Source: Acidimicrobiia bacterium (GTDB taxonomy: Bacteria; Actinomycetota; Acidimicrobiia; Acidimicrobiales; Poriferisodalaceae). From it: a stretch of 64,000 bases of DNA. A program made the position numbers and the translations under genes. Under the pieces are notes generated by a model. It saw only the letters and a list, made by a program, of their open reading frames with translations, was not told where the DNA came from and did no database searches. Each line of letters begins with the position of its first letter. Position 1 is the first letter of the stretch. Positions 15,503-23,876 of this stretch are shown here, piece by piece. The DNA is taken from NCBI GenBank assembly GCA_022827265.1, contig JAJDTF010000131.1:62001-126000 (forward strand), written 5' to 3'.

Positions 15503-15784
15503 CTATGTGCCTGGTGCAGTGCCGGATGCAGGCAGGTCGTCTGCCGGCGCGGCGGGCTGGGGCGGCGCTGCCGACGCCGCGGTCTGCCAGCGCCATTCCT
15601 CCAGCAGGCGCAGGCGCCGCTCCACATCGCTCAGCTTGGGGCCGCTGTCATTCGCCGCGGCGACGACCTTCACCGCTACCCGAGCAGCGGTGCGCATGGC
15701 AACCCAGACCCCGACGATGCCGCCGACGAGGCCGACGGCGGCCGCTGCCAGCGCCACCACGTTCAGGGTGCTCACGCTGTTCAC
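15503..15784 (-). CDS. Small membrane protein of the Tad locus
   Basis: 93 aa from a GTG at 15784; the next GTG, giving STLNVVALAAAAVG, is another possible start. One strong N-terminal membrane segment (VVALAAAAVGLVGGIVGVWV) is followed by a short basic part, a helix (KLSDVERRLRLLEEWRWQ) and an Ala/Pro tail. No known family is recognised. It overlaps the preceding coiled-coil ORF by 137 nt in another frame. Confidence 0.5.
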   Translation of the reverse strand: MNSVSTLNVVALAAAAVGLVGGIVGVWVAMRTAARVAVKVVAAANDSGPKLSDVERRLRLLEEWRWQTAASAAPPQPAAPADDLPASGTAPGT

Positions 15785-16049
15785 CGTAGCTGTGACGCCG
15801 ACAGTCCCGCTCCTGTCGATGAGACAGGTGCGTGTGGTTGATGTCTGCCGCAGTGTCGATCAGCGCTGAGGTCTCGATGCGAATTGCACCGACCGTGGTC
15901 TTGATCTGGTGCAGGTCTCGGTCGACGCTGTCGAAGCGTTCGTCCATCTCGGCGCGGATGCCGGAGACCTGTCCGCTGAGGTTGGTGACTTCGTCGCGGA
16001 TGCCGATGATGATGTCACGCAGGTCGTCGGAGTCGCCCATCTGCGACAT
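15648..16049 (-). CDS. Small coiled-coil protein of the Tad locus, odd 3' end
   Basis: 133 codons from the ATG at 16049, which lies six nt after TACTAT, a good leaderless -10. Residues 5-75 form a convincing heptad coil (DIIIGIRDEVTNLSGQVSGI, RAEMDERFDSVDRDLHQIK) similar in style to the coiled-coil paralogues nearby. After about residue 78 the sequence turns into Arg/Gly-rich shadow-like text and overlaps the next ORF. Either the true protein once ended near there, or a frameshift split a single coil-plus-membrane protein. I trust the first 75 residues only. Confidence 0.5.
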   Translation of the reverse strand: MSQMGDSDDLRDIIIGIRDEVTNLSGQVSGIRAEMDERFDSVDRDLHQIKTTVGAIRIETSALIDTAADINHTHLSHRQERDCRRHSYGEQREHPERGGAGSGRRRPRRRHRRGLGCHAHRCSGSGEGRRRGE

Positions 16050-16157
16050 GGCGCAATAGTACCGGTCGTATCACAGGGGAGGCGAGGCATTTGCTGCGCT
16101 GATGCGCTGGGGCGGGCGCCGTGCTGACGGCACCCGCAGGCCTGGGGCAGGGGCCTC

Positions 16158-17012
16158 TCAGAAGCCGGTGGGGATGGCGTCGGAGTTCAGTATTCCGGCC
16201 AGCGGCGGGTAGCCCATCAGCATCATGAACGCGCCGCCGATGAGCGCCAGCGGGGCGCCCATCTTCTCGCTCGCGGATGCCGCCGCCGCATCGGCCTCCG
16301 CCAGCGACTTGGAACGCGCCGCGTCGACCTGGCTCACGATGGCCTGCCGCGACCCTGCACCGGTGGTGCCCGCCAGCTCCAGCGATGCGATGAACGGCTC
16401 CATGAACCGCAGTCGCCGTTCCTCGCTGAGCCGGCGCAAGCCGATCCACGGCGGCTCGCCGAGCGCGGACGCCTCGGCCAGCGCATCGCGTATCGCACCG
16501 AACGCCGGCTGGTTGCTGTAGCCAGCGGCGATGAACAGCGCAGCGTGCGTGTCTGACCCCGCCGTCACGAGCTGAGCGACCAGCTCCAGCCACGCCTCCA
16601 TCGACTGCTTGAAGTGCTCGCGCTCGTTCTCTGCGTCGGTCTTCAGCATCGAGTCGGGCAGCCACCAGCCCAGCAGCGCTCCTCCGGCAGCGGATGCCAG
16701 CGTCAGCAGCAGCGGCAACGACACGCCGAACGCCACCGAGAGCAGCATCGCGCCGATGATGACGAGCACCGCTCCAGCGACCAGACCGGCGAGCTTCGCG
16801 AGCGCGTGGATGTCCAGCGCGCGGCCCACCATGGCTGCGTCCTGGCTCAGATGCCGCTTGGACTGCAGGTCGCGCTGCACGCGGCGTGCGGCCTGCTGCG
16901 CCCCAGCGCGTGCGCTCATGGCCGACTGTGACGATGAAGGCCGCATGCCCGACCACACGAGCACGATGCCGATGCCTGCCGCCACAGCGAGGGCCAGCAC
17001 TGGGGTGATCAT
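16158..17012 (-). CDS. tadC: TadC-like pilus assembly membrane protein
   Basis: 284 aa; the ATG at 17012 overlaps the tadB stop (ATGA). It is an inner-membrane T2SS-F/GspF-type platform protein. Hydrophobic segments lie at the N terminus (ITPVLALAVAAGIGIVLVW), in the middle (LAGLVAGAVLVIIGAMLLSV, then PLLLTLASAAGGALLGWWLP) and at the C terminus (PLALIGGAFMMLMGYPPLAG). The cytosolic T2SS-F core lies between about residues 120 and 250. It should work with TadB as the platform driven by the TadA ATPase. Its place directly after tadA-tadB is standard. Confidence 0.85.
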   Translation of the reverse strand: MITPVLALAVAAGIGIVLVWSGMRPSSSQSAMSARAGAQQAARRVQRDLQSKRHLSQDAAMVGRALDIHALAKLAGLVAGAVLVIIGAMLLSVAFGVSLPLLLTLASAAGGALLGWWLPDSMLKTDAENEREHFKQSMEAWLELVAQLVTAGSDTHAALFIAAGYSNQPAFGAIRDALAEASALGEPPWIGLRRLSEERRLRFMEPFIASLELAGTTGAGSRQAIVSQVDAARSKSLAEADAAAASASEKMGAPLALIGGAFMMLMGYPPLAGILNSDAIPTGF

Positions 17013-17923
17013 GGCGAGACCGCCTCGGATGCGAACGTCAGCCCGGCCAGCCGTTCTTCGAGCTCGTCCTGGTCGAGCAGCCGCACCGGCGCGCCCGAAG
17101 CGGACAGCTTCAGCACCCACAGGATGTTCCCGAAGATCATGGCGCCCACCATCAGCAGGATGATCTGGCCGACCAGCGATCCGAACGGATCAAAGAAACC
17201 GCGATTGAACGCGAACATCAACACCACCGACGCCACTGTGATGCCGGTGATCGACACCACCTGCGTCCATGTGCGTGCGTTGGCAACCTCGTTGCGCCTG
17301 CGCATCTCCACCTCGTTGCGCATGGCGCGAGACACGCTCTCGAACGCCTCGGTGATGCGGGCGCCGGAATCCCAGGCGATGTTCATGCCCAGCACCAGGC
17401 GGTCGGCATAAGGCGACTGCATCTGGGCAGCGAACCAGTCGAGCGCGGCCGTGAGGCCGACGGTGCCTGCCAGCGACGCCATCTGGGTGACATCGGCCCG
17501 CAGCAAGGGCGGCGAGCTCGGAGCTGAGAGCGTGACAGCCTCGAACAGCGAGCCGCTGGCAGCGACAAGATCGCGGATCTGCTCGGTCCACTGCGAGTAG
17601 GCCTCGATCTCGTCTGCCACCGCTCGGCGCTGGCGGGGCACCGAGATCATCTTGGGAGCGATCATGCCGCTGGCCGCTCCGATCAGCGCAGCCACCAGCC
17701 ATCCGGTGGCGTACCAGGCCCCGAAGCCGAGCACCACTGCCAAGCCGAAGCCCAGCAGCAGTGAGGTGTCGACGCTCGAGGTGCGTGCTCGCAGGCTCTT
17801 GGCCCGAAAATTCCGCAGTCGCTGGCGCGGTGCGCGGGCGGGCAGCTTGCGCAGGCCGAGCAGCAGTGTCGCAGCGCCCAAGCCGGCCAGCGCGCCGAAC
17901 GAGACCGAAGCGAAGGTCTGCAC
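17009..17923 (-). CDS. tadB: TadB-like pilus assembly membrane protein
   Basis: 304 aa from a GTG at 17923, three nt after the tadA stop. It starts with a membrane helix (ASVSFGALAGLGAATLLLGL), has paired central helices (LLGFGLAVVLGFGAWYATGW, LVAALIGAASGMIAP), then a T2SS-F domain (EIEAYSQWTEQIRDLVAASG ... RMRNEVEMRRRNEVANARTW region) and two C-terminal helices (VVSITGITVASVVLMFAFN, IILLMVGAMIFGNILWVL). The gene pair tadB-tadC encodes the inner-membrane platform of Tad secretion machines. Confidence 0.88.
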   Translation of the reverse strand: MQTFASVSFGALAGLGAATLLLGLRKLPARAPRQRLRNFRAKSLRARTSSVDTSLLLGFGLAVVLGFGAWYATGWLVAALIGAASGMIAPKMISVPRQRRAVADEIEAYSQWTEQIRDLVAASGSLFEAVTLSAPSSPPLLRADVTQMASLAGTVGLTAALDWFAAQMQSPYADRLVLGMNIAWDSGARITEAFESVSRAMRNEVEMRRRNEVANARTWTQVVSITGITVASVVLMFAFNRGFFDPFGSLVGQIILLMVGAMIFGNILWVLKLSASGAPVRLLDQDELEERLAGLTFASEAVSP

Positions 17924-17926
17924 GGC

Positions 17927-19456
17927 TCAGGTTCCCGTGCGGGGCTGGCGCGGCGGCACAGGACTCTGCGGCGGGCGGGCAGGGACAGCCCCGTTGGGGT
18001 GCGCGGGCCGGGGCTGCGGCTGGCCTTGGGCTGGCGCCGCCGGCCGCTGCGGGTAATGGCTCTGCCCGTGAGGCTGGCGGTACCCCGGCGGCGGGGGGGC
18101 CTGCGGATGGGGCGCAGCGACGGTCGGCAGCTGCTGGGTGACGCCCGCGGGTTGCAGTGGCGCCCCCAGCATGGCCGGGTCGAAGCCGGCCGCCTGCAGC
18201 CTTGCCAGCGCCTCGCCGCCGGGCTTGAAGGGCCGCGTGTAGACGGCTGCGCCGTCAGGGCCGGGCGCGAATACCTCGTTGGTCAGCACCTCGCCGTCGG
18301 CGTAGCCGGTGACCTCGCGGATTGACGTGATGGCACGGCGGCCGTCGGGGAGCTTCTTGATGTACACCAGCAGGTGCAGCACCTCGGCGATCTCCCGCAG
18401 CACAGAGTCTGGCGTGGGCGCGTCGGGCGAGCGCTGCGCATAGATCAGGATCTTGTTGATGGCGGCCTCGGTGCTGCCTGCGTGGATCGTGCCGAGCGAC
18501 CCGTCGACTCCGATGCCCATCGACTGCAGCAGCTGCATCACCTCGCCGCCGCGCACCTCGCCGACGATCACCCGGTCGGGCGACATCCGCAGCGCTGCGC
18601 GCAGCAGGTCGTACATGGCGATCTCGCCGGTGCCCTCGGTGTTGGCAGTACGAGTCTCGAGCGCGAGCGTCCGCTCGTGCAAGCCCGACGAGCGCAGGTG
18701 GAGCTCGAGCGTGTCCTCGACGGTGACGATCAGATCGGACTGGGGCACCTCAGAGAGCAGCGAGCGCAGCAGCGTCGTCTTGCCGGCGCCGGTGCCGCCC
18801 ACCACCAGCATGTTGGCCGGGTCGGGAGGCCGCACCGCTGCGCGCAGCACCGGGATCATCTGCGCGGTGACAGTGCCTGACTGCAGCAGCAGGTCGAGGG
18901 AGGCGGTCAGCATGCGGTGACGCCTGATCACCATGGACGTCCGTTCGGCGACCGCGGTGACCGCGAAGAGCCGGTGTCCCGACGACAGGCGCAGGTCGAG
19001 GATCGGCGAGGCAGCGTCGAACCGGCGCGAGGTGTGACCGGCGGTGGCGGCGAGGTGACGGATCATCGTCACCAACTCCTCCTCGCTGGCGGCCAGCGGT
19101 GGCGCCATGATGCGCTGGCCGTCGGCCAGCGACAGGATCACCGTGTCGTGGCCGAGCACATGGATGTTCTCGACATCGGGACGCTCGAGCAGCGGCACGA
19201 GTGCGCCGCCGCCCATCAGCCCCCGCACGCTGGCGCGGAACTCTCGCCGGCTCTCGGGGTCGAGCTGCGTGCTGCCGCGCATCACAGCAGCGGTATCGCT
19301 CTGCTCGAGCAGCCGGTCCGCGACGGCCAGCAGCCGTTCGTCGATGACCTCGGGCGGCAGTTTCTGGCGCTGCAGTTCGAGGTAGTGGCGCAGCAGGTCG
19401 TTGCGCGACTGCTCGAAGAGCTCGAACCCGGGGCGGCGCTCGGCGGTGTCGGTCAT
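17927..19456 (-). CDS. tadA: TadA/CpaF secretion ATPase
   Basis: 509 aa. A secretion ATPase of the TadA/CpaF (GspE) family that powers pilus assembly at the inner membrane. Visible motifs are Walker A GGTGAGKT (residues 220-227), the Asp box TVEDTLELHL (about 245-254), Walker B RVIVGEVRGGE (about 295-305) and the His box GTIHAGS (322-328). The N-terminal domain before residue 200 is complete. The last ~95 residues are a Pro/Gln-rich low-complexity tail absent from most TadA proteins; the upstream TadZ-like protein also ends in a low-complexity tail, which hints at contact or co-condensation, as inference only. The start is the ATG at 19456, 53 nt after the tadZ-like stop. Confidence 0.95.
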   Translation of the reverse strand: MTDTAERRPGFELFEQSRNDLLRHYLELQRQKLPPEVIDERLLAVADRLLEQSDTAAVMRGSTQLDPESRREFRASVRGLMGGGALVPLLERPDVENIHVLGHDTVILSLADGQRIMAPPLAASEEELVTMIRHLAATAGHTSRRFDAASPILDLRLSSGHRLFAVTAVAERTSMVIRRHRMLTASLDLLLQSGTVTAQMIPVLRAAVRPPDPANMLVVGGTGAGKTTLLRSLLSEVPQSDLIVTVEDTLELHLRSSGLHERTLALETRTANTEGTGEIAMYDLLRAALRMSPDRVIVGEVRGGEVMQLLQSMGIGVDGSLGTIHAGSTEAAINKILIYAQRSPDAPTPDSVLREIAEVLHLLVYIKKLPDGRRAITSIREVTGYADGEVLTNEVFAPGPDGAAVYTRPFKPGGEALARLQAAGFDPAMLGAPLQPAGVTQQLPTVAAPHPQAPPPPGYRQPHGQSHYPQRPAAPAQGQPQPRPAHPNGAVPARPPQSPVPPRQPRTGT

Positions 19457-19509
19457 TGCCGGCCGCTACGGCCTGCCCGCAGCCTCGGCGCGGGCAGGCC
19501 GGGCGGCAT

Positions 19510-21189
19510 TCACGCCGTTGCTCCCTGGTCGGGCTGAGGCCGGTTCCGGTCGGAGTCGTCGGCCGCCGTCTCGCCGAAGAGATGCGCTGCCCATGTGCGG
19601 AACGAGCCGCTCGGCAAGCTGGGCGCCTCAGCAGGCGGCATGGGGAGCGAGTCCGGGGCGGGCTGCGCCGGCTGGTGGGGCGCCTGGGCCGGCTGGCCGT
19701 AGTGCAGCGGCGTGCCGTCGCCGCTGTAGCCGTAGGCCGCCGGGTCGTGCGCCGGCGCGGGTTGCTGCGGCTGGGGCTGCGGGTAGCCGACGGCCGGGTG
19801 GCCGGCTGCGTACTCGGGACCGGTGTCGCCGTGCGGCGGCTGCATGTGCGGCGGGGCTTCCGGGGGGAACGGCACATGGCCAGCGGCAGCCGAGGCAGGC
19901 CCGCCGGCTGGGTATTCCTGCAGCGGGTGGCCCGGCGGAGGGGGGTAGCCCGGCTGCTGTTCGTACCCCTGCGGGGGGTAGCCCGGCTGCTGTTCGTACC
20001 CCTGCGGGGTGTAGCCGGGCTGCTGTTCGTAGCCTTGGGGGGTGTAGCCGGGCTGCTGTTCGTAGCCTTGGGGGGCGTAGCCGGGCTGCTGTTCGTAGCC
20101 TTGGGGGGCGTAGCCGGGCTGCTGTTCGTACCCTTGGGTGGCATAGCCCGGCTGCTGGGGATACTCCCGCTGCTCGTGACCCGGCTGCTGGAACTGCTCG
20201 TAGCCGTCTGGGGGCCGCTGCGCATGGGGCGTCGAGGAAGGGGCGGCGAGGGCGGCGTCTGGCGGCGGGCCGCCGTGGTGCTCGACTGCCGCTGCAGGCA
20301 CCGTCGGCACGGCTGCAGCGGCGTCTGGCGGCGGCGCATTGTGGGCCGGATCGTCGGCGCCGGCGGCAGACACGCTTCGGTCGGCCTCTGCGGGGCTCTC
20401 GCCGTCGGCGGCCTCGTCGATGGCCGGCCGGTTCGCCGCAAGGCGTGCCCGCGGTGCGGCGGCGCTTGCTGGGTGTGCGAACTCGTACAGCCGGTCGGCG
20501 AGTTTTTCGAGGCTGCCGCGCAGCTTGCGCGATTTGCGCTTGCCGCGCGCCATGAACATCGACAGGTCAGTGCCGCGTTCGGAGCTGAGGTCGACGCTGC
20601 CGACGAAGGTCAAGCCGTGATTGGCGTGCCACTCGTCGTCGCTGAGAGGGCTCGATCCGATGGCCGTCACCAACCCGAGCGGTCCGGGTTCGGAGGCTTC
20701 TGTGACCAGAGCGCCCTGGAGGTGCTCGAGGCTCGGGACCTGCGCGTTGTCGCGGGTGACCACCAGCACAGCAGCGGCGCAGGTGGTCAGTTCCGACGTG
20801 CGGGCTTCGGGTGTCAGGCGGCCTCCGTCGACGATGATCCCCATCTCGCTGTCGGAGATGTCTCGCAGCTCCTCGCCGAACCGTGCGAACTTCTCGGCGA
20901 CTGTCCGCGCCCCGGACGGGCTCGACGGAGTGGGCATGACATGGAAGTCGTTGAAGAGGACGTCCTGCGCGTGCTCGACGAGGCTCGCGGCGGTCACTGG
21001 TTTGCCCGCTGCCATGAACGAGGCCGTGCCGGGAGTGAACTGGATGCCGAGCTTCTGGCTCAGCGAGCCGGCGGCAGCGTCGGTCTCGATCAGCAGCACC
21101 TGGCGGCCCGACGACGCCCACTGCGCAGCCAGATAGATCGCGGTGGTGGATGCTCCCGGTGACCCATACGTGCTGTAGACCGTCAACAT
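19510..21189 (-). CDS. TadZ/CpaE-like protein with atypical P-loop and GYEQQPGY repeats
   Basis: 559 aa. Residues 1-235 resemble the ParA/MinD-type ATPase domain of TadZ/CpaE, which marks the pilus site at the cell pole. The P-loop reads [10 protein letters not shown] (8-17): no lysine is present, so ATP hydrolysis may be weak or absent. A basic patch follows ([18 protein letters not shown]). From about residue 260 the protein is disordered: Ala/Pro-rich, then six consecutive copies of the 11-residue unit [11 protein letters not shown], then more Pro/Gly/Gln. The ATG at 21189 lies eight nt after the promoter palindrome that overlaps the upstream stop codon, so the gene may be expressed both alone and with cpaB. 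Confidence 0.85.
   Translation of the reverse strand: MLTVYSTYGSPGASTTAIYLAAQWASSGRQVLLIETDAAAGSLSQKLGIQFTPGTASFMAAGKPVTAASLVEHAQDVLFNDFHVMPTPSSPSGARTVAEKFARFGEELRDISDSEMGIIVDGGRLTPEARTSELTTCAAAVLVVTRDNAQVPSLEHLQGALVTEASEPGPLGLVTAIGSSPLSDDEWHANHGLTFVGSVDLSSERGTDLSMFMARGKRKSRKLRGSLEKLADRLYEFAHPASAAAPRARLAANRPAIDEAADGESPAEADRSVSAAGADDPAHNAPPPDAAAAVPTVPAAAVEHHGGPPPDAALAAPSSTPHAQRPPDGYEQFQQPGHEQREYPQQPGYATQGYEQQPGYAPQGYEQQPGYAPQGYEQQPGYTPQGYEQQPGYTPQGYEQQPGYPPQGYEQQPGYPPPPGHPLQEYPAGGPASAAAGHVPFPPEAPPHMQPPHGDTGPEYAAGHPAVGYPQPQPQQPAPAHDPAAYGYSGDGTPLHYGQPAQAPHQPAQPAPDSLPMPPAEAPSLPSGSFRTWAAHLFGETAADDSDRNRPQPDQGATA
19943..20157 (-). repeat. Six 33-bp tandem repeats in the TadZ-like gene
   Basis: Units of 33 bp encode GYEQQPGY followed by AP, TP or PP and Q. 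Neighbouring units differ mostly at the eighth and ninth codons and at silent sites. Copy number should vary between strains through slippage or recombination. Confidence 0.9.
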
Positions 21190-21196
21190 GTCGGCA

Positions 21197-21212
21197 AATA
21201 GTCCTGACTATT
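21197..21212 (-). promoter_or_regulatory. Palindromic promoter element before the TadZ-like gene
   Basis: AATAGTCCTGACTATT has perfect 7-bp arms around CT and touches the stop codon of the upstream cpaB-like gene. Only eight nt separate the element from the ATG at 21189, so a transcript starting here would be leaderless or nearly so. Confidence 0.55.
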
Positions 21213-21997
21213 CACTCCCCATTGTCCACCGAAATTGCCTCGCCGTCCAGTGCCCGTTGGATGTCGTCGGCAGTGAGGTCGATTCCCAGCCTCCAGATCT
21301 GGCGATCGGTGGCGCGGAGATAGCGGCGAACCAGGCCCTGGATCTCGAGCGCTTTCGCCGGTTCGACGACGTAGATGATGTTGCCGCCCTGGACGTTGTC
21401 GAGCCGCAGCACCCCGATGAGCGAGAGCCCCGGCGCCGACGCGTCGAGCCCGGCGTCGAAGCTGTCATCTGCCAGGAAGTCTTGCGCGGGATCGAGCAGC
21501 GGCTCGCGCCCGATCAAGGCGATGGTGTCGCCGGTCTCGAGCGCGCCGTAGCTGACGTCTTCTGCGGGCAGGCTCACCTGGATGACGATGCTGCTGGCCT
21601 CGGCCTCGCTCGACAGCGGCGGCGGCCGGAACATGCCCGCCGTGATGAACGTGCCTGCGGGGATCGGACCTGTGGCCCACTGGCCGTAGATCGCGCCCAT
21701 CTGATCCGCGGTGGCGGCAGCGCCCTCGCCGACGTTCGCCTCGACGAGCCTGAAGTCTGACGAGCTGACTCGTTCCCAGCGCGCGATCTCGCGTGCCGCC
21801 ACGACGTACTGCCCGCGCTGATCGACGCTCTGCAGCACGTACCAGAACCCGATCGCTGCGCCTGCCACCAGCGCGAAACCGGCAAGCACCAAGCCCATGC
21901 GGCGCTTGCCGGTGCCGCCGGGCATGATGACGGGCCGCGGCTGCCCCGGCACCTCGCCTGCCGGCGTCTGGGCGAAGTCTCGGGTGGCGTCGGACAC
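21212..21997 (-). CDS. CpaB/RcpC-like pilus assembly protein (SAF domain)
   Basis: 261 aa from the GTG at 21997, nine nt after TACATT; the longer frame to 22129 is shadow sequence. The ~35-residue cytosolic N terminus is followed by one membrane helix (MGLVLAGFALVAGAAIGFWY) and then a SAF-like module (YVVAAREIARWERVSSSDFR ... IPAGTFITAGMF), the hallmark of CpaB/RcpC. A second part (IVIQVSLPAEDVSYGALETG, DTIALIG) resembles the CpaB C-terminal region. CpaB proteins act on the outside of the inner membrane in Tad pilus assembly. The protein ends in a short helical segment (LGIDLTADDIQRALDG). Confidence 0.8.
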   Translation of the reverse strand: MSDATRDFAQTPAGEVPGQPRPVIMPGGTGKRRMGLVLAGFALVAGAAIGFWYVLQSVDQRGQYVVAAREIARWERVSSSDFRLVEANVGEGAAATADQMGAIYGQWATGPIPAGTFITAGMFRPPPLSSEAEASSIVIQVSLPAEDVSYGALETGDTIALIGREPLLDPAQDFLADDSFDAGLDASAPGLSLIGVLRLDNVQGGNIIYVVEPAKALEIQGLVRRYLRATDRQIWRLGIDLTADDIQRALDGEAISVDNGE

Positions 21998-22006
21998 GAT
22001 GCTGCC

Positions 22007-22033
22007 AATGTAGTGGTAATACGCATGACTATT
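22007..22033 (-). promoter_or_regulatory. Promoter region of the cpaB-like gene
   Basis: The GACTATT half-site of the shared palindrome lies at 22027-22033 inside AATACGCATGACTATT (22018-22033). TACATT (22007-22012, minus) is a -10 candidate nine nt before the GTG at 21997. The other arm faces the prepilin peptidase gene, so the site may serve both directions. Confidence 0.4.
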
Positions 22034-22071
22034 CTCCCTCTGCCTGCGACAGACGCCGGGCGGCGCCGAGC

Positions 22072-22590
22072 TTGCTGCCGGATCGGCCGAATGCTGTGAT
22101 CTGGACTGGCGCCTTCGTGGTCGCCGCACTGATCCTGTGGCTCACGGCAGCGGCTGCCCTCGCGGTCATCGACCTGCGGACCGGGCTCTTGCCGACCAGG
22201 CTGGTATGGGCCGCCGCTGCGTCGGTGTGGGTGCTGTACGCCGCTGCGTCGCTGACACGAGGCGACCCATCAGGCTTGTGGGGCGCACTCGCCGGGGCGC
22301 TGGCATGCAGTGCGCCGGTGTTCGCGATCCACTTCGCCCACCCGCCGTCGATGGGCTTCGGCGACGTCCGGTTCAGCGTGCTCAACGGCCTCGTGTGCGG
22401 CTGGTGGGGGTGGCACGTGGCCATGCTGGGCTTGGCTGCGAGCTTTGCCGCAGCGCTGCCCGAGGCGCTGGTGGTGATGGCGCGCCATGGCGCACGCAGC
22501 AGCCGGCCGCTGGGGCCGTACCTGGCCGTCGGCACCGCTGCCGCGGCGCTATGGGCCATGACGACATCAGGAGTCGTGCCTGGCGGCTGA
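22072..22590 (+). CDS. Prepilin peptidase, A24 (TadV/CpaA-like)
   Basis: About 172 aa from a TTG at 22072, or 164 aa from the GTG at 22096 (MIWTGAFVVAALILW). An integral membrane aspartic protease that removes prepilin leaders. The two catalytic Asp motifs of family A24 are present: AVIDLRTGLLPTRLV after the first helix and GFGDVRFSVLNGLVCGW, a GxGD motif. It lacks the N-terminal methylase domain of larger family members, as usual for TadV/CpaA. It is divergent from the cpaB-like gene and is the only plus-strand pilus gene, with a promoter probably in the shared 75-bp gap. Confidence 0.85.
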   Translation: MLPDRPNAVIWTGAFVVAALILWLTAAAALAVIDLRTGLLPTRLVWAAAASVWVLYAAASLTRGDPSGLWGALAGALACSAPVFAIHFAHPPSMGFGDVRFSVLNGLVCGWWGWHVAMLGLAASFAAALPEALVVMARHGARSSRPLGPYLAVGTAAAALWAMTTSGVVPGG

Positions 22591-22685
22591 GGTGAGGGAA
22601 GCGCCGCGCCATGCCGTGAACGGGTCCCCATGGCACTGTAAGAATCCCTGCCGCCGTCGGCGCCGCCGGCGGCGACTATCTCGCG

Positions 22686-23726
22686 ATGAGAGGACCCGAA
22701 CAGATGCACGACGATTGCAAAGTCCTCGACGTTCACGGCCATGTGGCGGCACCGCTCAGCCTCTACACGCCCGTCCTGCTGATGCTGGCTGCCAATTCCC
22801 CGCTGCCGAGCGCCGTCAAGACCGGTCCGATGCCGCCGATCCTGCCCTACGACATCAGCGAGCTGGAGGCCGCAGTCGCCGCCCATGTCCGCCAGCTCGA
22901 CAGGCGACGCATCGACGTGCAGATCGTGGGCCCGAAGCCACCGATGCAGTTCGGTTGGGCGCCGACGCACATCATCGAGGCTTGCGCCCATCTGACCAAC
23001 GACCTGATCGAAGCGCAGTGCCGGCTCGCGCCGGACCGCTTCCTGGGAGCTGCCGAGCTTCCCCAGCAGCACGACGCCTCTGATGCCGCGCACATGCTCG
23101 GCGAACTCAACCGGTGCGTGCTCGAACTGGGATTCGCTGCGGCATACGTGAGCCCCAATCCCACGGGGACGCGTTCGGCGCCCGGCCTGCATTCGCACTA
23201 CTGGGATCCGTTGTACGAACGTGCCCAGCATCTGGACATCCCGCTGATCGTGCATGCGTCGGCCAACCGCGACCACCGCTCCCGCGACATCTTCCTGGGC
23301 TTCCAGATCGACTACCAGGCCGAGGAGTACTACGCGAAGCAGTTCCTGCTGAGGGGCCGCGTCTTTGACCGGCATCCTGATCTTCGGATGCTGATCTGCC
23401 ACGGCGGGGGTGTGCTCGAGCGGTACCCGGAGGCCGATCGGGCCCATATGGTCGCCGACGACTTCGCCGACAACCTGTTCTACGACACCTGCGCGTACGA
23501 CCCGGTGCTCCTCAGTGCTGCGATCCGTCAGCGGGGGCCAGACCGCATGTGCTTCGGCAGCGAGGTGCCGAGCGCTGCAGGGACTGCCCGCGACGGTGCG
23601 GCACGCCCCTACGACGATCTCGTGTCGCAGATCGACGAATTCGACTGGCTCGGCGACGACGAGAAGAGCGCCATCTTCCGCGATAACCCGATCCGGTTCT
23701 GCAAGGCCTTTTCGTCGTTCCTGTAG
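22686..23726 (+). CDS. Amidohydrolase-family enzyme (amidohydrolase-2, LigJ/ACMSD-like)
   Basis: 346 aa from the ATG at 22686, which lies six nt after GACTAT; the ATG at 22704 after GAGAGGA is an equally good start. A metal-dependent hydrolase, decarboxylase or hydratase. Motifs: HxH (DVHGHV, residues 15-20), a metal-site His in LIVHASANRDHR, CHGGGVLERYPEA, and FGSEVP near the C terminus where many relatives have GSD. The order and spacing look most like 4-oxalomesaconate hydratase (LigJ) and related aromatic-ring enzymes. It precedes an ABC importer and a sulfatase, so it may process the imported compound. The substrate is unknown. Confidence 0.75.
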   Translation: MRGPEQMHDDCKVLDVHGHVAAPLSLYTPVLLMLAANSPLPSAVKTGPMPPILPYDISELEAAVAAHVRQLDRRRIDVQIVGPKPPMQFGWAPTHIIEACAHLTNDLIEAQCRLAPDRFLGAAELPQQHDASDAAHMLGELNRCVLELGFAAAYVSPNPTGTRSAPGLHSHYWDPLYERAQHLDIPLIVHASANRDHRSRDIFLGFQIDYQAEEYYAKQFLLRGRVFDRHPDLRMLICHGGGVLERYPEADRAHMVADDFADNLFYDTCAYDPVLLSAAIRQRGPDRMCFGSEVPSAAGTARDGAARPYDDLVSQIDEFDWLGDDEKSAIFRDNPIRFCKAFSSFL

Positions 23727-23876
23727 CAGTGCGGCCGCCGCTGCGCCCGTCTGGCAAGACATGTCCCAGTCGAAGAACAATGGCTATTACTATCTGCGGC
23801 ACTTGCTGGTCGGGTGCGGTCAGCACTCAAGCGCGCCATCCCCGCATCGAACCAGCCGAAGGGAAGGGACGAGTCG

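Noticed and set aside
19943-20157. CRISPR-like regular repeat array
   Set aside because: The 33-bp units are contiguous, without spacers, and encode an in-frame peptide repeat; no cas genes are present.
21197-21212. Terminator of the cpaB-like gene
   Set aside because: The 7-bp arms are AT-rich with a 2-nt centre, too tight for a hairpin, and the same sequence recurs before gene starts, so it is better read as an operator.
23765-23800. Another copy of the pilus palindrome (GGCTATTACTATC)
   Set aside because: It has CTATT and ACTAT but no matching arm; it is more likely just the -10 of the binding-protein gene.
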